Assembly (NCBI RefSeq): GCF_900106035.1
Contig: NZ_FNUC01000003.1
Coordinates: forward strand, 2,225,501 to 2,289,500
Direction: 5' to 3'
Length of the DNA: 64,000 nt
DNA from: Jiangella alba
GTDB lineage: Bacteria; Actinomycetota; Actinomycetes; Jiangellales; Jiangellaceae
Shown here: positions 9,254 through 17,263 of the stretch, one piece after another
How positions within the stretch are numbered: the stretch's first letter is position 1
Layout of the letters: each line of letters starts with the position of its first letter
Made by a program: the position numbers and the translations under genes
The notes under the pieces: model-generated
What the model saw: only the letters and a program-made list of their open reading frames with translations
Databases searched by the model: none
What the model was told of the DNA's origin: nothing

Positions 9254-9305
9254 AACGGGGGCCGCTCCGCCTCTTGCCCCCCAACTGGCGGAGCGGCCTT
9301 CTCGT
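9254..9305 (+). ncRNA. Candidate small RNA with 12-bp stem and CCCCCC loop (6C-like)
   Basis: Arms 9260-9271 and 9287-9298 (GGCCGCTCCGCC and its complement) pair perfectly over 12 bases around a 15-base loop that contains six consecutive cytosines. C-rich loops on GC-rich stems are the hallmark of the actinobacterial 6C RNA family. Only one such hairpin is evident here, whereas the described family has two, so the assignment is tentative. The stem could also act as its own terminator. The surrounding 9061-9524 region holds no convincing gene. Confidence 0.35.
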
Positions 9306-9524
9306 GCGTCCGGGCCTGGTAGGGACGGATCGGCGGCGGTGTGACCGTGGTGACCGGCGCCGCACAGGTCGGTCACAGTGAGCTGCCAACGATCGCTGAG
9401 CCCGCAGCCGCCCAACGTCGGGAGCATCGTCACGGTCACGGACCCCGCATGGATCGCCTACCCGCCGCCGATCCGGCCCGTGCACGTAAGACGCGCCAGG
9501 GTGGCGGGTGGTTCACACGATCGC

Positions 9525-9571
9525 TTGACTTTTCTTGGCGGATTTCATACTTTCCTGTGTAGTTAATTAAC
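9525..9571 (+). promoter_or_regulatory. Promoter and palindromic operator of the ArsR gene
   Basis: TTGACT (9525-9530) and TACTTT (9548-9553) are 17 bases apart. GTTAATTAAC (9562-9571), a perfect AT-rich palindrome in an otherwise GC-rich region, covers the expected transcription start. It is a natural candidate for the binding site of the ArsR-family protein encoded next, giving autoregulation. A GGGAGGGG ribosome site follows at about 9571-9579. Confidence 0.65.
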
Positions 9572-9582
9572 GGGAGGGGAAA

Positions 9583-9924
9583 ATGACGGTCGAGACCGAG
9601 TCGCTCACGGCGACGTTCACCGCGCTGGCCGACCCGACGCGACGCGCCATCCTGGCCCGGCTGACCCGTGGCGAGGCCACCGTCGGCGAGCTGGCCGAGC
9701 CGTTCGACGTCTCGCTGCCGGCCATCTCGAAGCACGTGAAGGTGCTGCAGAAGGCCGGGCTGATCGAGCAGACCCGGCGGGCGCAGTGGCGCTCGTGCCG
9801 GCTGCGCCCGGAACCGCTGCGCGACGTCGTCACCTGGATGGAGCAGTACCGCGCGTTCCTGGGCGACAGCTTCGACCGGCTGGACCACTACCTCACGGAC
9901 CTGCAGAAGGGAGAACGGCCATGA
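9583..9924 (+). CDS. ArsR-family winged-helix transcriptional regulator
   Basis: A 113-residue ArsR/SmtB-fold repressor. The region FTALADPTRRAILARLTRGE followed by VGELAEPFDVSLPAISKHVKVLQKAGLI is the canonical helix-turn-helix core, and no metal-binding CxC is present. This is the subgroup usually paired with SRPBCC (AHSA1) proteins, as here: its stop overlaps the next start (ATGA). The promoter carries a GTTAATTAAC palindrome, so autorepression of the pair is likely. The ligand is unknown. Confidence 0.93.
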   Translation: MTVETESLTATFTALADPTRRAILARLTRGEATVGELAEPFDVSLPAISKHVKVLQKAGLIEQTRRAQWRSCRLRPEPLRDVVTWMEQYRAFLGDSFDRLDHYLTDLQKGERP

Positions 9925-10394
9925 CCCGACGCGAGCTGGGCGACGCGGCCACCACCGTCGTCGCCGAGGGATCGGACCTGCTCATCGAGCGGGTGTTCGC
10001 CGCGCCGCGGGAGCTGGTGTGGACCGCCATGACGACGGCGGAGCACCTGGCCCGCTGGATCGGCCCGCACGGCACCACCACCGAGGTGGTCGAGCTGGAC
10101 CTGCGCCCCGGCGGCCGCTGGAAGTGGATCAACGGCGAGGTCGCCTTCCTGGGCGAGTACCTCGAGGTCGACCCGCCGAAGCGGCTGGTCCGCACGACGG
10201 CGCCGGAGCAGGGGCCGCCCGGCCCGCCCGCCGTCGAGACCATCACGTTCGAGGAGGTCGACGGCGGCACCCGGGTGCACTGGCTGACCACGTTCCCGTC
10301 GCCGGACGTGCTCGACTTCGCCGTCTCCACGGGCATGGCCATGGGCATCGTCGAGCAGTACGAGCGGCTGGCCGGGCTGCTGGCTCAGGGCTGA
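9921..10394 (+). CDS. SRPBCC (AHSA1-type) protein paired with ArsR
   Basis: A 157-residue START/Bet v1-like fold protein. LLIERVFAAPRELVWTAMTT and LARWIGPHG are the typical N-terminal strand and helix, followed by RPGGRWKW and a C-terminal helix. These proteins form a hydrophobic cavity. Those next to ArsR-type repressors are assumed to bind small ligands, but the substrate is unknown. The ATG overlaps the regulator's stop by 4 bases, so they are co-translated. Its end overlaps the convergent exporter gene by 10 bases. Confidence 0.9.
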   Translation: MTRRELGDAATTVVAEGSDLLIERVFAAPRELVWTAMTTAEHLARWIGPHGTTTEVVELDLRPGGRWKWINGEVAFLGEYLEVDPPKRLVRTTAPEQGPPGPPAVETITFEEVDGGTRVHWLTTFPSPDVLDFAVSTGMAMGIVEQYERLAGLLAQG

Positions 10395-11584
10395 CGGCGG
10401 CGCAACGCACGGGGGAGCGCGACGGCCACGGCGACGGTGGCGAGGGTGCCGCCCACGCCCGCCACGATGAACGTCACCGGCGCCGAGGTCGCGTCCAGCA
10501 GCAGGCCGCCGCCCACGTAGGACAGGCCGGCGGCCAGCCCGATCGCCCCGTAGAGGTTGCCGAACACCCGCCCGAGCAGCGCGTCCGGCGCCAGCCGCGG
10601 CAGCAGCGTGTTCGTGGCGACGTCCATGGCGGCGATGCCGAGGCCGCGCACCGCCTGCAACGCGAACGCCATCCCCACCGCCCACGCCAGCCCGGTGAGC
10701 AGGTTGCCGACGCTGCTGACGGCGAACCCGGCGACCAGCAGCCACGGCAGCGCCGCCCGCGACGACCAGCGCGCCAGCAGCGCGTACCCGGCGAACAGCC
10801 CGAGCCCGACGGCGGCCAGCAGCACCGCGGCCGCGGACGAGCCGGCGTCGAAGGTGTCGCGGGCGAGCACGACCAGTGCGACGTCGTCGATGCCGTTGAA
10901 CGCGACGACGACGCAGAAGCCGAGGCCGATGATCCGCAGCGCCGGTTCCCGCCAGAGGTACCCGAGGCCGGCGCGGGCGTCGTCGAGCAGCCCGTTCCGG
11001 CCGCCGGCCGGCCCCGACGGCGGCAGCGCGGGCAGCCGGAGCAGCAGCAGCGCCGACAGCAGGAACGTCGCCGCGTCCACCAGCAAGACGCCGCGCACCC
11101 CGACCAGCGGGAACAGCGCCGCCGCGACCAGCGGCCCGGCCGCCTCGCCACCGTTCGTCGCGAGGCCGAGCGCCGAGTTGGCGGCGGCCTGCTCGCGCTG
11201 CGGCACCAGCGTGGCCACCGCGGCCCGCGACGCCGGCAGGAACACCTGCCCGGACACCGCCCGCGCCCCGGCCAGCACCAGCAGCAGCGGCAACGGCGGC
11301 AGCGCCAGCGCGATCGCGACGAGCAGCCCGGCCTGCACCAGCTCGCAGCCGATCATCACCCGGCGCCGGTCCCACCGGTCCGCTATCGCGCCGGCCAGCG
11401 GGCTGAACAGCGCCGGCGCGAGGTCGCCGACGAGCAGCAGCAGCGCCACCGCGAGCGCCTGGCCGGCGGTCTCGGCCACGTGCAGCATCAGCGCGACCAG
11501 GCTCAGCGAGTCGCCGAGGAAGGAGATGGTCCGCGCCGCGAACAACGACCGGAACGCGGGATCGCGACGCAGGGGGCCGGCCAC
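10385..11584 (-). CDS. MFS exporter (enterobactin-exporter/drug-efflux type)
   Basis: A 399-residue major facilitator with about 12 helices. RDPAFRSLFAARTISFLGDS at the N-terminus and the loop GAIADRWDRRRVM are typical of the EntS/MFS_3 efflux group. The GTG at 11584 is chosen because the homologous sequence begins GPLRRDPAF. The upstream exporter on the same strand ends 11 bases earlier, so they are probably one transcript. Substrate unknown. The 3' end overlaps the convergent SRPBCC gene by 10 bases. Confidence 0.87.
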   Translation of the reverse strand: MAGPLRRDPAFRSLFAARTISFLGDSLSLVALMLHVAETAGQALAVALLLLVGDLAPALFSPLAGAIADRWDRRRVMIGCELVQAGLLVAIALALPPLPLLLVLAGARAVSGQVFLPASRAAVATLVPQREQAAANSALGLATNGGEAAGPLVAAALFPLVGVRGVLLVDAATFLLSALLLLRLPALPPSGPAGGRNGLLDDARAGLGYLWREPALRIIGLGFCVVVAFNGIDDVALVVLARDTFDAGSSAAAVLLAAVGLGLFAGYALLARWSSRAALPWLLVAGFAVSSVGNLLTGLAWAVGMAFALQAVRGLGIAAMDVATNTLLPRLAPDALLGRVFGNLYGAIGLAAGLSYVGGGLLLDATSAPVTFIVAGVGGTLATVAVAVALPRALRRRQP

Positions 11585-11595
11585 GACGACGAGCG

Positions 11596-12996
11596 TCAGG
11601 CATCGGCCGCCGCCGCGCAACCGGATTTGCGGCCGAATCCGGCCACCGCCGCGACGACTCCGAGCACGGCCAGGACGGCGACGAACCCGAACGCCGCGCG
11701 GAACCCGTCCAGCCCGGACCCGGACACCAGCACCGCCGCCACGACGGCGACGCCGGCCGCGCCGCCCAGTTCGCGCGACGTCTCGACCAGCCCGGACGCC
11801 AGCCCGGCGGCCGGCTGCGACACCCCGGTCAGCGCACCGATCTGCACCGCCGGCCCGCACAGCCCGAACCCGACACCGGCCAGCAGGAACGCGGGCAGCA
11901 GGTCGGTCGCGTACCCGGCGTCCGCGGGCACCCGCGCCAGCCACACCGCCCCGACGGCGAGCAGCGTCAGGCCGAGGACCAGCGACGCCCGCACGCCGGC
12001 CCGGGTGACCAGCCGCCCGCCGGCCATCGCCACGACGACGATGGTCACGGTCGTGGCCAGCCAGGCCAGCCCCGTCGCCACCGGCGAGTAGCCGAGCACC
12101 TGCTGCATCAGCAGCGAGCCGATGAAGATGAAGGCCATCAGCGCGCCGAAGGCCAGGACGCCGGTGACGTTCGCGGCGACCAGCGACCGGTTGCGCAGCA
12201 TCGGCAGCGGCAGCAGCGGGTCGGCGCTGCGACGCTCGATGCGCACGAAGACCGCGAGTAGCGCGGCGGCGGCCGCGAACAGCGCCAGCGTCGTCCCGGC
12301 CAGCCAGCCGTGGCCGGTGGCGTGGTGCAGGGTGTAGGCGAGCAGCAGCAGGGCGGTCGTGGCCGTGACCGCGCCGGCGACGTCGAACCGGCCGGCGCGC
12401 TTCTCGGGCCGGTCGGCCACGAGGAACGCCGTGGCCAGCCCGATGAGCACCAGACCGGCCGGGACGTTGATCAGGAACGCCCAGCGCCAGCCGGGGCCGC
12501 CGGTCAGCAGGCCGCTCAGCACCACCCCGGCCGCGCCGGCCGCGCCGTCGACGGCGCCGACCACCGCGAGCGCGCGGTGCCGCTCGCGTCCGTCGGGGAA
12601 CGTGACCGCCAGCAGCGAGAGGGCCGCGGGCACGAGCAGCGCGGCGCCGAGCCCCTGCGCGCCGCGGGCCGCGATCAGCAGGCCGGGGGCGTGGGCGGCG
12701 CCCGCGGCCAGGGACGCACCGGCGAACACGGCGAGTCCGGTGACGAGCAGCCGGCGGCGGCCCAGCCGGTCGGCCAGCCGGCCGCCGAGCAGCAGGAATC
12801 CGCCGAGCAGCAGGCCGTAGGCGACGACCACCCACTGCAGGGCGGCGTAACCGGTGCCGAGGTCGCGCTGGATGGACGGCAGCGCCACGTTCACGATCGC
12901 GGTGTCCAGGCCCACCATCGACGTGGCGGCGCAGGTGAGCGCCAGCACCAGCCGTGGCCGGGTGGCGGCCGGTGAGAGCGTTGTGGTGTGCAGCAT
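11596..12996 (-). CDS. MFS multidrug exporter, DHA2 (14-helix) type
   Basis: A 466-residue transporter with about 14 hydrophobic helices. Family motifs are LDTAIVNVALPSIQRDLG in helix 1, GGRLADRLGRRRLL after helix 2, and RWAFLINVPAGL, a DHA2 signature. It lies 81 bases downstream of the ECF42-type sigma factor on the same strand, and the gap carries a good match to the ECF42 promoter, so it may be a regulon member. DHA2 pumps usually expel cationic or amphipathic drugs using the proton gradient; the actual substrate is unknown. Confidence 0.9.
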   Translation of the reverse strand: MLHTTTLSPAATRPRLVLALTCAATSMVGLDTAIVNVALPSIQRDLGTGYAALQWVVVAYGLLLGGFLLLGGRLADRLGRRRLLVTGLAVFAGASLAAGAAHAPGLLIAARGAQGLGAALLVPAALSLLAVTFPDGRERHRALAVVGAVDGAAGAAGVVLSGLLTGGPGWRWAFLINVPAGLVLIGLATAFLVADRPEKRAGRFDVAGAVTATTALLLLAYTLHHATGHGWLAGTTLALFAAAAALLAVFVRIERRSADPLLPLPMLRNRSLVAANVTGVLAFGALMAFIFIGSLLMQQVLGYSPVATGLAWLATTVTIVVVAMAGGRLVTRAGVRASLVLGLTLLAVGAVWLARVPADAGYATDLLPAFLLAGVGFGLCGPAVQIGALTGVSQPAAGLASGLVETSRELGGAAGVAVVAAVLVSGSGLDGFRAAFGFVAVLAVLGVVAAVAGFGRKSGCAAAADA

Positions 12997-13032
12997 CGTC
13001 GGTCCTTCGTCAGGGGAGTCGGTCGCCCCACC

Positions 13033-13059
13033 GACGAAGGAACCGGCCGCGGATCGACA
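13033..13059 (-). promoter_or_regulatory. Candidate ECF42-dependent promoter before the DHA2 exporter
   Basis: On the minus strand TGTCGA (13054-13059) and CGTC (13033-13036) are separated by 17 bases. Published ECF42 promoters have TGTCGA at -35 and CG(A/T)C at -10. The site lies between the ECF42-type sigma gene and the exporter gene. Confidence 0.5.
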
Positions 13060-13077
13060 TCCGTGGCGAAGAAATTC

Positions 13078-14292
13078 TCAGAGCGCGTTCAACCGGCCGG
13101 TCAGGTACCGGCGGTCGGCCTCGGACGGCGCCAGCCGCAACGCCTCCTCGTACGCCGCCCGCGCCTCGGACCGGCGGCCGTCGCGGCGCAGCAGGTCGGC
13201 CCTGGTGGCGGGCAGCAGGTGGTAGCCGTCGAGCCGGCCGGACGCCGCCAGGTCGTCCACGAGCGCGAGCCCGGCCGCGATGCCGTCGGCCATCGCCACC
13301 GCCACCGCCCGGTTCAGCTCCACCACCGGCGACGGCGCCAGCCGGGCCAGCTCGGCGTAGAGGGCGGCGATCTGCGGCCAGTCGGTGCCGGCGGCGTCCG
13401 GCGCGGTGGCGTGGCAGGCGGCGATGGCGGCCTGCAGCTGGTACGGCCCGCGGCGGCGCAGCGCGATGGCGTCGTCGAGCACGGCGACGCCCTCGTCGAT
13501 CAGCGCGTGGTCCCACCGGGACCGGTCCTGGCGCTCCAGCGGCACGAGGACGCCGTCGTCGACGCGGGTCGCCCGGCGGGCCTCGTGCAGCAGCATGAGC
13601 GCCAGCAGGCCGCACGGCTCCGGCTCGGCGGGCAGCAGCCGGGCCAGCACGCGGGCGAGGTGGATGGCCTCGGCGGCCAGCGCCCGGCGGCCGTCGCGCT
13701 CGTCGTAGCCCTCGTTGAAGATCAGGTAGAGCACGGCCAGCACCGCCGCGAGCCGTTCCGGCAGCAGCTCGGCCGGCGGCACGCGGTACGGGATGCCGGC
13801 CTCGGCGATCTTGCGCTTGGCCCGGACGATGCGCTGCGCCATGGCGGGCTCGGCGGTGAGGAACGCCCGGGCGATCTCGGCCGTGCTCAGCCCGGCCAGC
13901 GTCCGCAGCGTCAGCGCGACCCTGGCCTCGAACGGCAGCGCCGGATGGCAGCAGGTGAAGATCAGCCGCAGCCGCTCGTCCGGGATCTCCTCGGCGGACG
14001 ACTCGGCCGGCTCTCGCGCCAGCACCGCCAGCTGGCGCAGCTTCGCCCGCCCGGCGGCGTCGCGGCGCAGCCGGTCGGTCGCGCGGTGCCGCGCCGTCGT
14101 CGTCAGCCAGGCGCCCGGCCGGTCCGGGACGCCGTCGCGCGGCCACGCCGTCAACGCGGCCGCGAACGCCTCCTGCGCGCAGTCCTCGGCGAGGTCCCAG
14201 TCGCGGGTCAGGCCGATCAGCGTGGCGACGACCTGGCCCCATTCCTCCCGGTACGCGGCGTCGACGGCGGCGCGGACGGCGTCGGCCGTCAT
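13078..14292 (-). CDS. ECF42-type sigma factor with C-terminal TPR-like domain
   Basis: A 404-residue extracytoplasmic-function sigma factor. The sigma2 region (about 10-80, with DWDLAEDCAQEAFAAAL) and sigma4 region (about 115-170, ALTLRTLAGLSTAEIARAFL) are followed by a helical domain of about 200 residues with TPR-like repeats (ELNRAVAVAMADG, ARAAYEEALRLA). That long C-terminus and the adjacent DGPF gene define the ECF42 group, which has no anti-sigma factor. Its ATG overlaps the stop of the DGPF gene. It probably drives the exporters downstream. Confidence 0.92.
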   Translation of the reverse strand: MTADAVRAAVDAAYREEWGQVVATLIGLTRDWDLAEDCAQEAFAAALTAWPRDGVPDRPGAWLTTTARHRATDRLRRDAAGRAKLRQLAVLAREPAESSAEEIPDERLRLIFTCCHPALPFEARVALTLRTLAGLSTAEIARAFLTAEPAMAQRIVRAKRKIAEAGIPYRVPPAELLPERLAAVLAVLYLIFNEGYDERDGRRALAAEAIHLARVLARLLPAEPEPCGLLALMLLHEARRATRVDDGVLVPLERQDRSRWDHALIDEGVAVLDDAIALRRRGPYQLQAAIAACHATAPDAAGTDWPQIAALYAELARLAPSPVVELNRAVAVAMADGIAAGLALVDDLAASGRLDGYHLLPATRADLLRRDGRRSEARAAYEEALRLAPSEADRRYLTGRLNAL

Positions 14293-14624
14293 TCCCAGAC
14301 CGGGCGGATCTCGACGCCGCCCCACTGGGCGTTGGGATGGCCGGCCGCGATGGCGATGGCCTCGTCGAGATCGGCGCACTCGATGAGCACCACGCCGCCG
14401 ACGAAGTCCTTGGTCTCGGCGAACGGTCCGTCGGACACCAGCGTCTCGCCCTTGCGGACCCGCACCGTGGTGGCGGACGCGACCGGCCGCAACCGCACGC
14501 CGAGCCGTTCGGCGTCGCGTCGTCGCAGGTCGGCCTCCCACGTCTGGTGGACCGGGTCGGCCTCCATCTCGGCCATGCTCGGCGAGATGGTTTCGTCGTC
14601 ACAGATCAGCAGCACGTATTTCAT
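14289..14624 (-). CDS. YCII-related DGPF-domain protein, ECF42 partner
   Basis: A 111-residue protein with the YCII ferredoxin-like fold. SDGPFAETKDFVGG (about 64-77) is the diagnostic DGPF motif. MKYVLLICDDE is a typical N-terminus. Proteins of this kind are almost always encoded beside ECF42 sigma factors, here with a 4-base overlap. Their biochemical role is unknown; they may sense a signal for the sigma factor or be one of its targets. A weak TGTCGG element lies at 14647-14652 upstream. Confidence 0.92.
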   Translation of the reverse strand: MKYVLLICDDETISPSMAEMEADPVHQTWEADLRRRDAERLGVRLRPVASATTVRVRKGETLVSDGPFAETKDFVGGVVLIECADLDEAIAIAAGHPNAQWGGVEIRPVWE

Positions 14625-14664
14625 GCGCCGAGTCTGGCACCCACCGCCGACAGTGTGGACGCGA

Positions 14665-15129
14665 TCAGCGCGGCGTGAGGCGGACGACCGGGTACTGGCG
14701 CTCGCTCTTCTTCTGGTACTTCGCGAACCGCGGGTTGGCGGCGACGATGCGCTGCCACGCCTCGTCGCGGTCGGCGCCGTCCAGCGTGTGCGGGGTGACC
14801 GGGTGCGCCTCCTCGCCAGGCAGCTCGACCGCGGCGCGGTCCGGGTGCGCCGTCAGGTTGAGGTACCAGTTCGGGTCGCCGCTGCCGCCGCCGGACGCGA
14901 CGACCAGCCGGCCGCCGTCGCCGTCGTACCAGGCGACCGGCGTCTCGAACGGCTGCCCGGACCGGCGCCCCGCGGTGTGCAGGATCAGCATGTCCATGCC
15001 CATCATCCGGGCCGTGCCCTTCCGGCGGATCTTGCCGACCGTCCTGGTGTTCATCCGCCGCTGGAACCACAGCGACAACCGGCCGGGGGAGCCCTTCTTG
15101 CGGGTCTGGTCAGACGTCTCGTTGTCCAT
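14665..15129 (-). CDS. Deazaflavin (F420)-dependent nitroreductase-family protein
   Basis: A 154-residue split-barrel protein of the Ddn/F420-dependent reductase family. Key segments are LILHTAGRRSGQPFETPVAWYDGDGGRLVV with the TxGRxSG F420-binding loop, DPNWYLNLTAHP and a C-terminal RYPVVRL-like end (YPVVRLTPR). Such enzymes reduce quinones or nitro compounds with F420H2. I start it at ATG 15129; a GTG at 15153 would add eight residues. It lies 40 bases upstream of the DGPF gene on the same strand and is divergent from moxR. Confidence 0.85.
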   Translation of the reverse strand: MDNETSDQTRKKGSPGRLSLWFQRRMNTRTVGKIRRKGTARMMGMDMLILHTAGRRSGQPFETPVAWYDGDGGRLVVASGGGSGDPNWYLNLTAHPDRAAVELPGEEAHPVTPHTLDGADRDEAWQRIVAANPRFAKYQKKSERQYPVVRLTPR

Positions 15130-15215
15130 GCTCGTCACGCTAGAAGCGACCACGCCGGAGCCGCTTCTCGATTCCTGACCGATCCGGCCGCCAGCGCGCG
15201 GCGGCCGCGTCGGCG

Positions 15216-15221
15216 TAGCGT
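15216..15221 (+). promoter_or_regulatory. -10 element of moxR/coxD, leaderless arrangement
   Basis: TAGCGT is followed by exactly six bases and then the ATG at 15228, so the mRNA probably starts at or next to the start codon. The same layout recurs at several other genes in the window. Confidence 0.45.
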
Positions 15222-15227
15222 GGGGTC

Positions 15228-16115
15228 ATGGCGGACATCGACAGCGCCGCGACCACGCCCGGCGAACTGGCCGGGCGGCTCGACGCCGCGGGGTATCTGG
15301 CCGACGACGGGCTGGCGACGGCCGCGTTCCTGGCCCTGCGCATGGGCCGGCCGCTGTTCCTCGAGGGCGAGGCCGGTGTCGGCAAGACGTCGCTCGCGCA
15401 GGCGCTGGCCCAGGTGCTCGACGCCCCGCTCATCCGGCTGCAGTGCTACGAGGGCGTCGACGCCGCGCAGGCGCTGTACGACTGGGACTTCCCGCGTCAG
15501 CTGCTGCACCTGCGCGCCGCCGAGGCGGCCGGCGTCACCGACGTCGACCGCCTCGAGCACGAGCTGTACGACCGCCGCTTCCTGCTGGCCCGGCCGCTGC
15601 TGCGGGCGCTCGAGACGACGCCGTCGGTGCTGCTGGTCGACGAGATCGACCGCGCCGACGACGAGTTCGAGGCGTTCCTGCTCGAGGTGCTGTCCGACTT
15701 CACCATCTCCATCCCCGAACTGGGCACCGTCCGCGCCGAGCGGCCGCCGGTCGTCGTCGTCACCAGCAACCGCACCCGCGAGGTGCACGACGCGCTGAAA
15801 CGGCGCTGCCTCTACCACTGGCTGGCGCATCCGACGCTCGAGCGCGAGGTCGCGGTCATCCGGCGGCACCTCCCGGACGTCAGCGCGCGGCTGGCCGACG
15901 ACGTCGCCCGCGCGGTGCAGCGGCTGCGCGCCGCCGGCCTGCTGAAGCCGCCCGGCCTGGCCGAGTCGATCGACTGGGTCACGGCGCTGACGGCGCTCGG
16001 CGCCACCGAGCTGTCGGCCGACCTCGCCACCCGCACGCTGGGCGCGGTGCTCAAGTACCAGGAGGACACCGAGCGCATCATGGGCGAGGTCGCGGAGCTG
16101 GCCGGCCGGCCATGA
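15228..16115 (+). CDS. MoxR/CoxD-type AAA+ ATPase
   Basis: A 295-residue AAA+ ATPase of the MoxR family. Walker A is GEAGVGKTS (about 47-55), Walker B is LLVDEIDRAD (about 137-146), and sensor 1 lies in VVVTSNRTREVHDALKRRC. CoxD, the closest functional model, works with the VWA protein CoxE to assemble the metal site of CO dehydrogenase. The next gene (VWA) overlaps its stop and XdhC and MocA-like genes follow, so this copy probably serves a molybdenum hydroxylase. It acts in the cytoplasm. Confidence 0.92.
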   Translation: MADIDSAATTPGELAGRLDAAGYLADDGLATAAFLALRMGRPLFLEGEAGVGKTSLAQALAQVLDAPLIRLQCYEGVDAAQALYDWDFPRQLLHLRAAEAAGVTDVDRLEHELYDRRFLLARPLLRALETTPSVLLVDEIDRADDEFEAFLLEVLSDFTISIPELGTVRAERPPVVVVTSNRTREVHDALKRRCLYHWLAHPTLEREVAVIRRHLPDVSARLADDVARAVQRLRAAGLLKPPGLAESIDWVTALTALGATELSADLATRTLGAVLKYQEDTERIMGEVAELAGRP

Positions 16116-17263
16116 GCATCGAGGTCGACGCCGAGGTGGCCGGGTTCGCCCGGCGGCTGGCCGCGGCCGGCGTCGACGTCCCGCCCACGCGGGTGCACGC
16201 CATGCTCGAGGCGCTGGACGTGCTCGGCGCCGGCTCGCTGCGGTCGGTGTACTGGGCCGGCCGGGTCACGCTGTGCGGGTCGCCCGAGGACGTCGAGCGG
16301 TACGACCGCGTGTTCGCCGCGCACTTCGGCGGCCGCCCGGACCGCCCGCCGCGTCGCGTCACCGTCCCGCCGGTCACCCGCATGATCGCACTGCCAGACG
16401 ACCCCGGTTCCGGCGGTGACCGCGACGGCGATCCCGACCACGAGCGGCAGCGTATCGCCACCGCCAGCCGGGTCGAGGTGCTGCGGCACCGCGACGTGTC
16501 CACGCTGAGCCCGGCCGACCGCGCCGAGGTCGACCGCTACGTCAGCACGCTGGTTCCGGCCGCGCCCGACCGCACCACCCGCAGGCTGCGCCCGTCGCCG
16601 TCCGGGCCGGTCGACGCCCGCCGCACCGTGCGCAGCATGCTGCGCCACGGCGGCGAGCCGGTCGACCTGCGGCGGCACCGGCACGGGCGCCGGCAGCGGC
16701 GGCTGGTGTTCCTCGTCGACGTCAGCGGGTCCATGGCGCCGTACGCCGAGACGCTGCTGCGCTTCGCCCACGCCGCCTGCCGCGTCCGTCCCGGCACCGA
16801 GGTGTTCACCGTCGGCACCCGGCTCACCCGCGTGACCCGTGAGCTGCGTCGCCGCGACCCGGCGGCCGCGCTGGCGGCGGCGTCGGCGGCCATCGACGAC
16901 TGGAGCGGAGGCACCCGGCTGGGCGACGAGCTGAAGGAGTTCCTGGACCGCTGGGGGCAGCGCGGCACCGCCCGCGGCGCCGTCGTGGTCATCGGCAGCG
17001 ACGGCTGGGAGCGCGGCGACCCGGCGCTGCTGGCCGGTCAGATGGCCCGGCTGGCGCGGCTGGCCCGGCGCGTCGTGTGGGTCAACCCGCACCGTGGATA
17101 TCAAGGATACAGTCCTAGTACGGGTGGCATGCGCGCAGCGCTTCCGTACGTCGACCGGCTCGTCGCCGGCCACTCGCTGGGCGCGATGGAGGAGCTGGCC
17201 GGTCTGCTCGGCGGACGCGAACCGGCCCGGAGGGGTGGTGACCGTGCAGGAAGTGATGCGTGA
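16112..17263 (+). CDS. CoxE-like VWA-domain protein
   Basis: A 383-residue protein of the CoxE family. The C-terminal von Willebrand A domain begins LVFLVDVSGSMAPYAE with an intact MIDAS DxSxS, continues with GGTRLGDELKEFLDRW and ends near VVWVNPHRGYQGYSP. The N-terminal 190 residues are charged and Arg-rich. It partners the MoxR ATPase encoded before it (4-base overlap) in maturing a molybdenum hydroxylase. Codons at 17094-17121 are strikingly AT-rich against the rest of the gene. Confidence 0.9.
   Translation: MSIEVDAEVAGFARRLAAAGVDVPPTRVHAMLEALDVLGAGSLRSVYWAGRVTLCGSPEDVERYDRVFAAHFGGRPDRPPRRVTVPPVTRMIALPDDPGSGGDRDGDPDHERQRIATASRVEVLRHRDVSTLSPADRAEVDRYVSTLVPAAPDRTTRRLRPSPSGPVDARRTVRSMLRHGGEPVDLRRHRHGRRQRRLVFLVDVSGSMAPYAETLLRFAHAACRVRPGTEVFTVGTRLTRVTRELRRRDPAAALAAASAAIDDWSGGTRLGDELKEFLDRWGQRGTARGAVVVIGSDGWERGDPALLAGQMARLARLARRVVWVNPHRGYQGYSPSTGGMRAALPYVDRLVAGHSLGAMEELAGLLGGREPARRGGDRAGSDA

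Noticed and set aside
9116-9439. Minus-strand frame across the candidate small RNA
   Set aside because: Its last 43 codons look protein-like, but there is no ribosome site and it lies across a promoter and hairpin; I could not support it as a gene.
10385-12835. Single 816-residue minus-strand frame covering both MFS genes
   Set aside because: Only its second half is a real protein (the 10385-11584 exporter); the first half is an out-of-frame shadow of the DHA2 pump.
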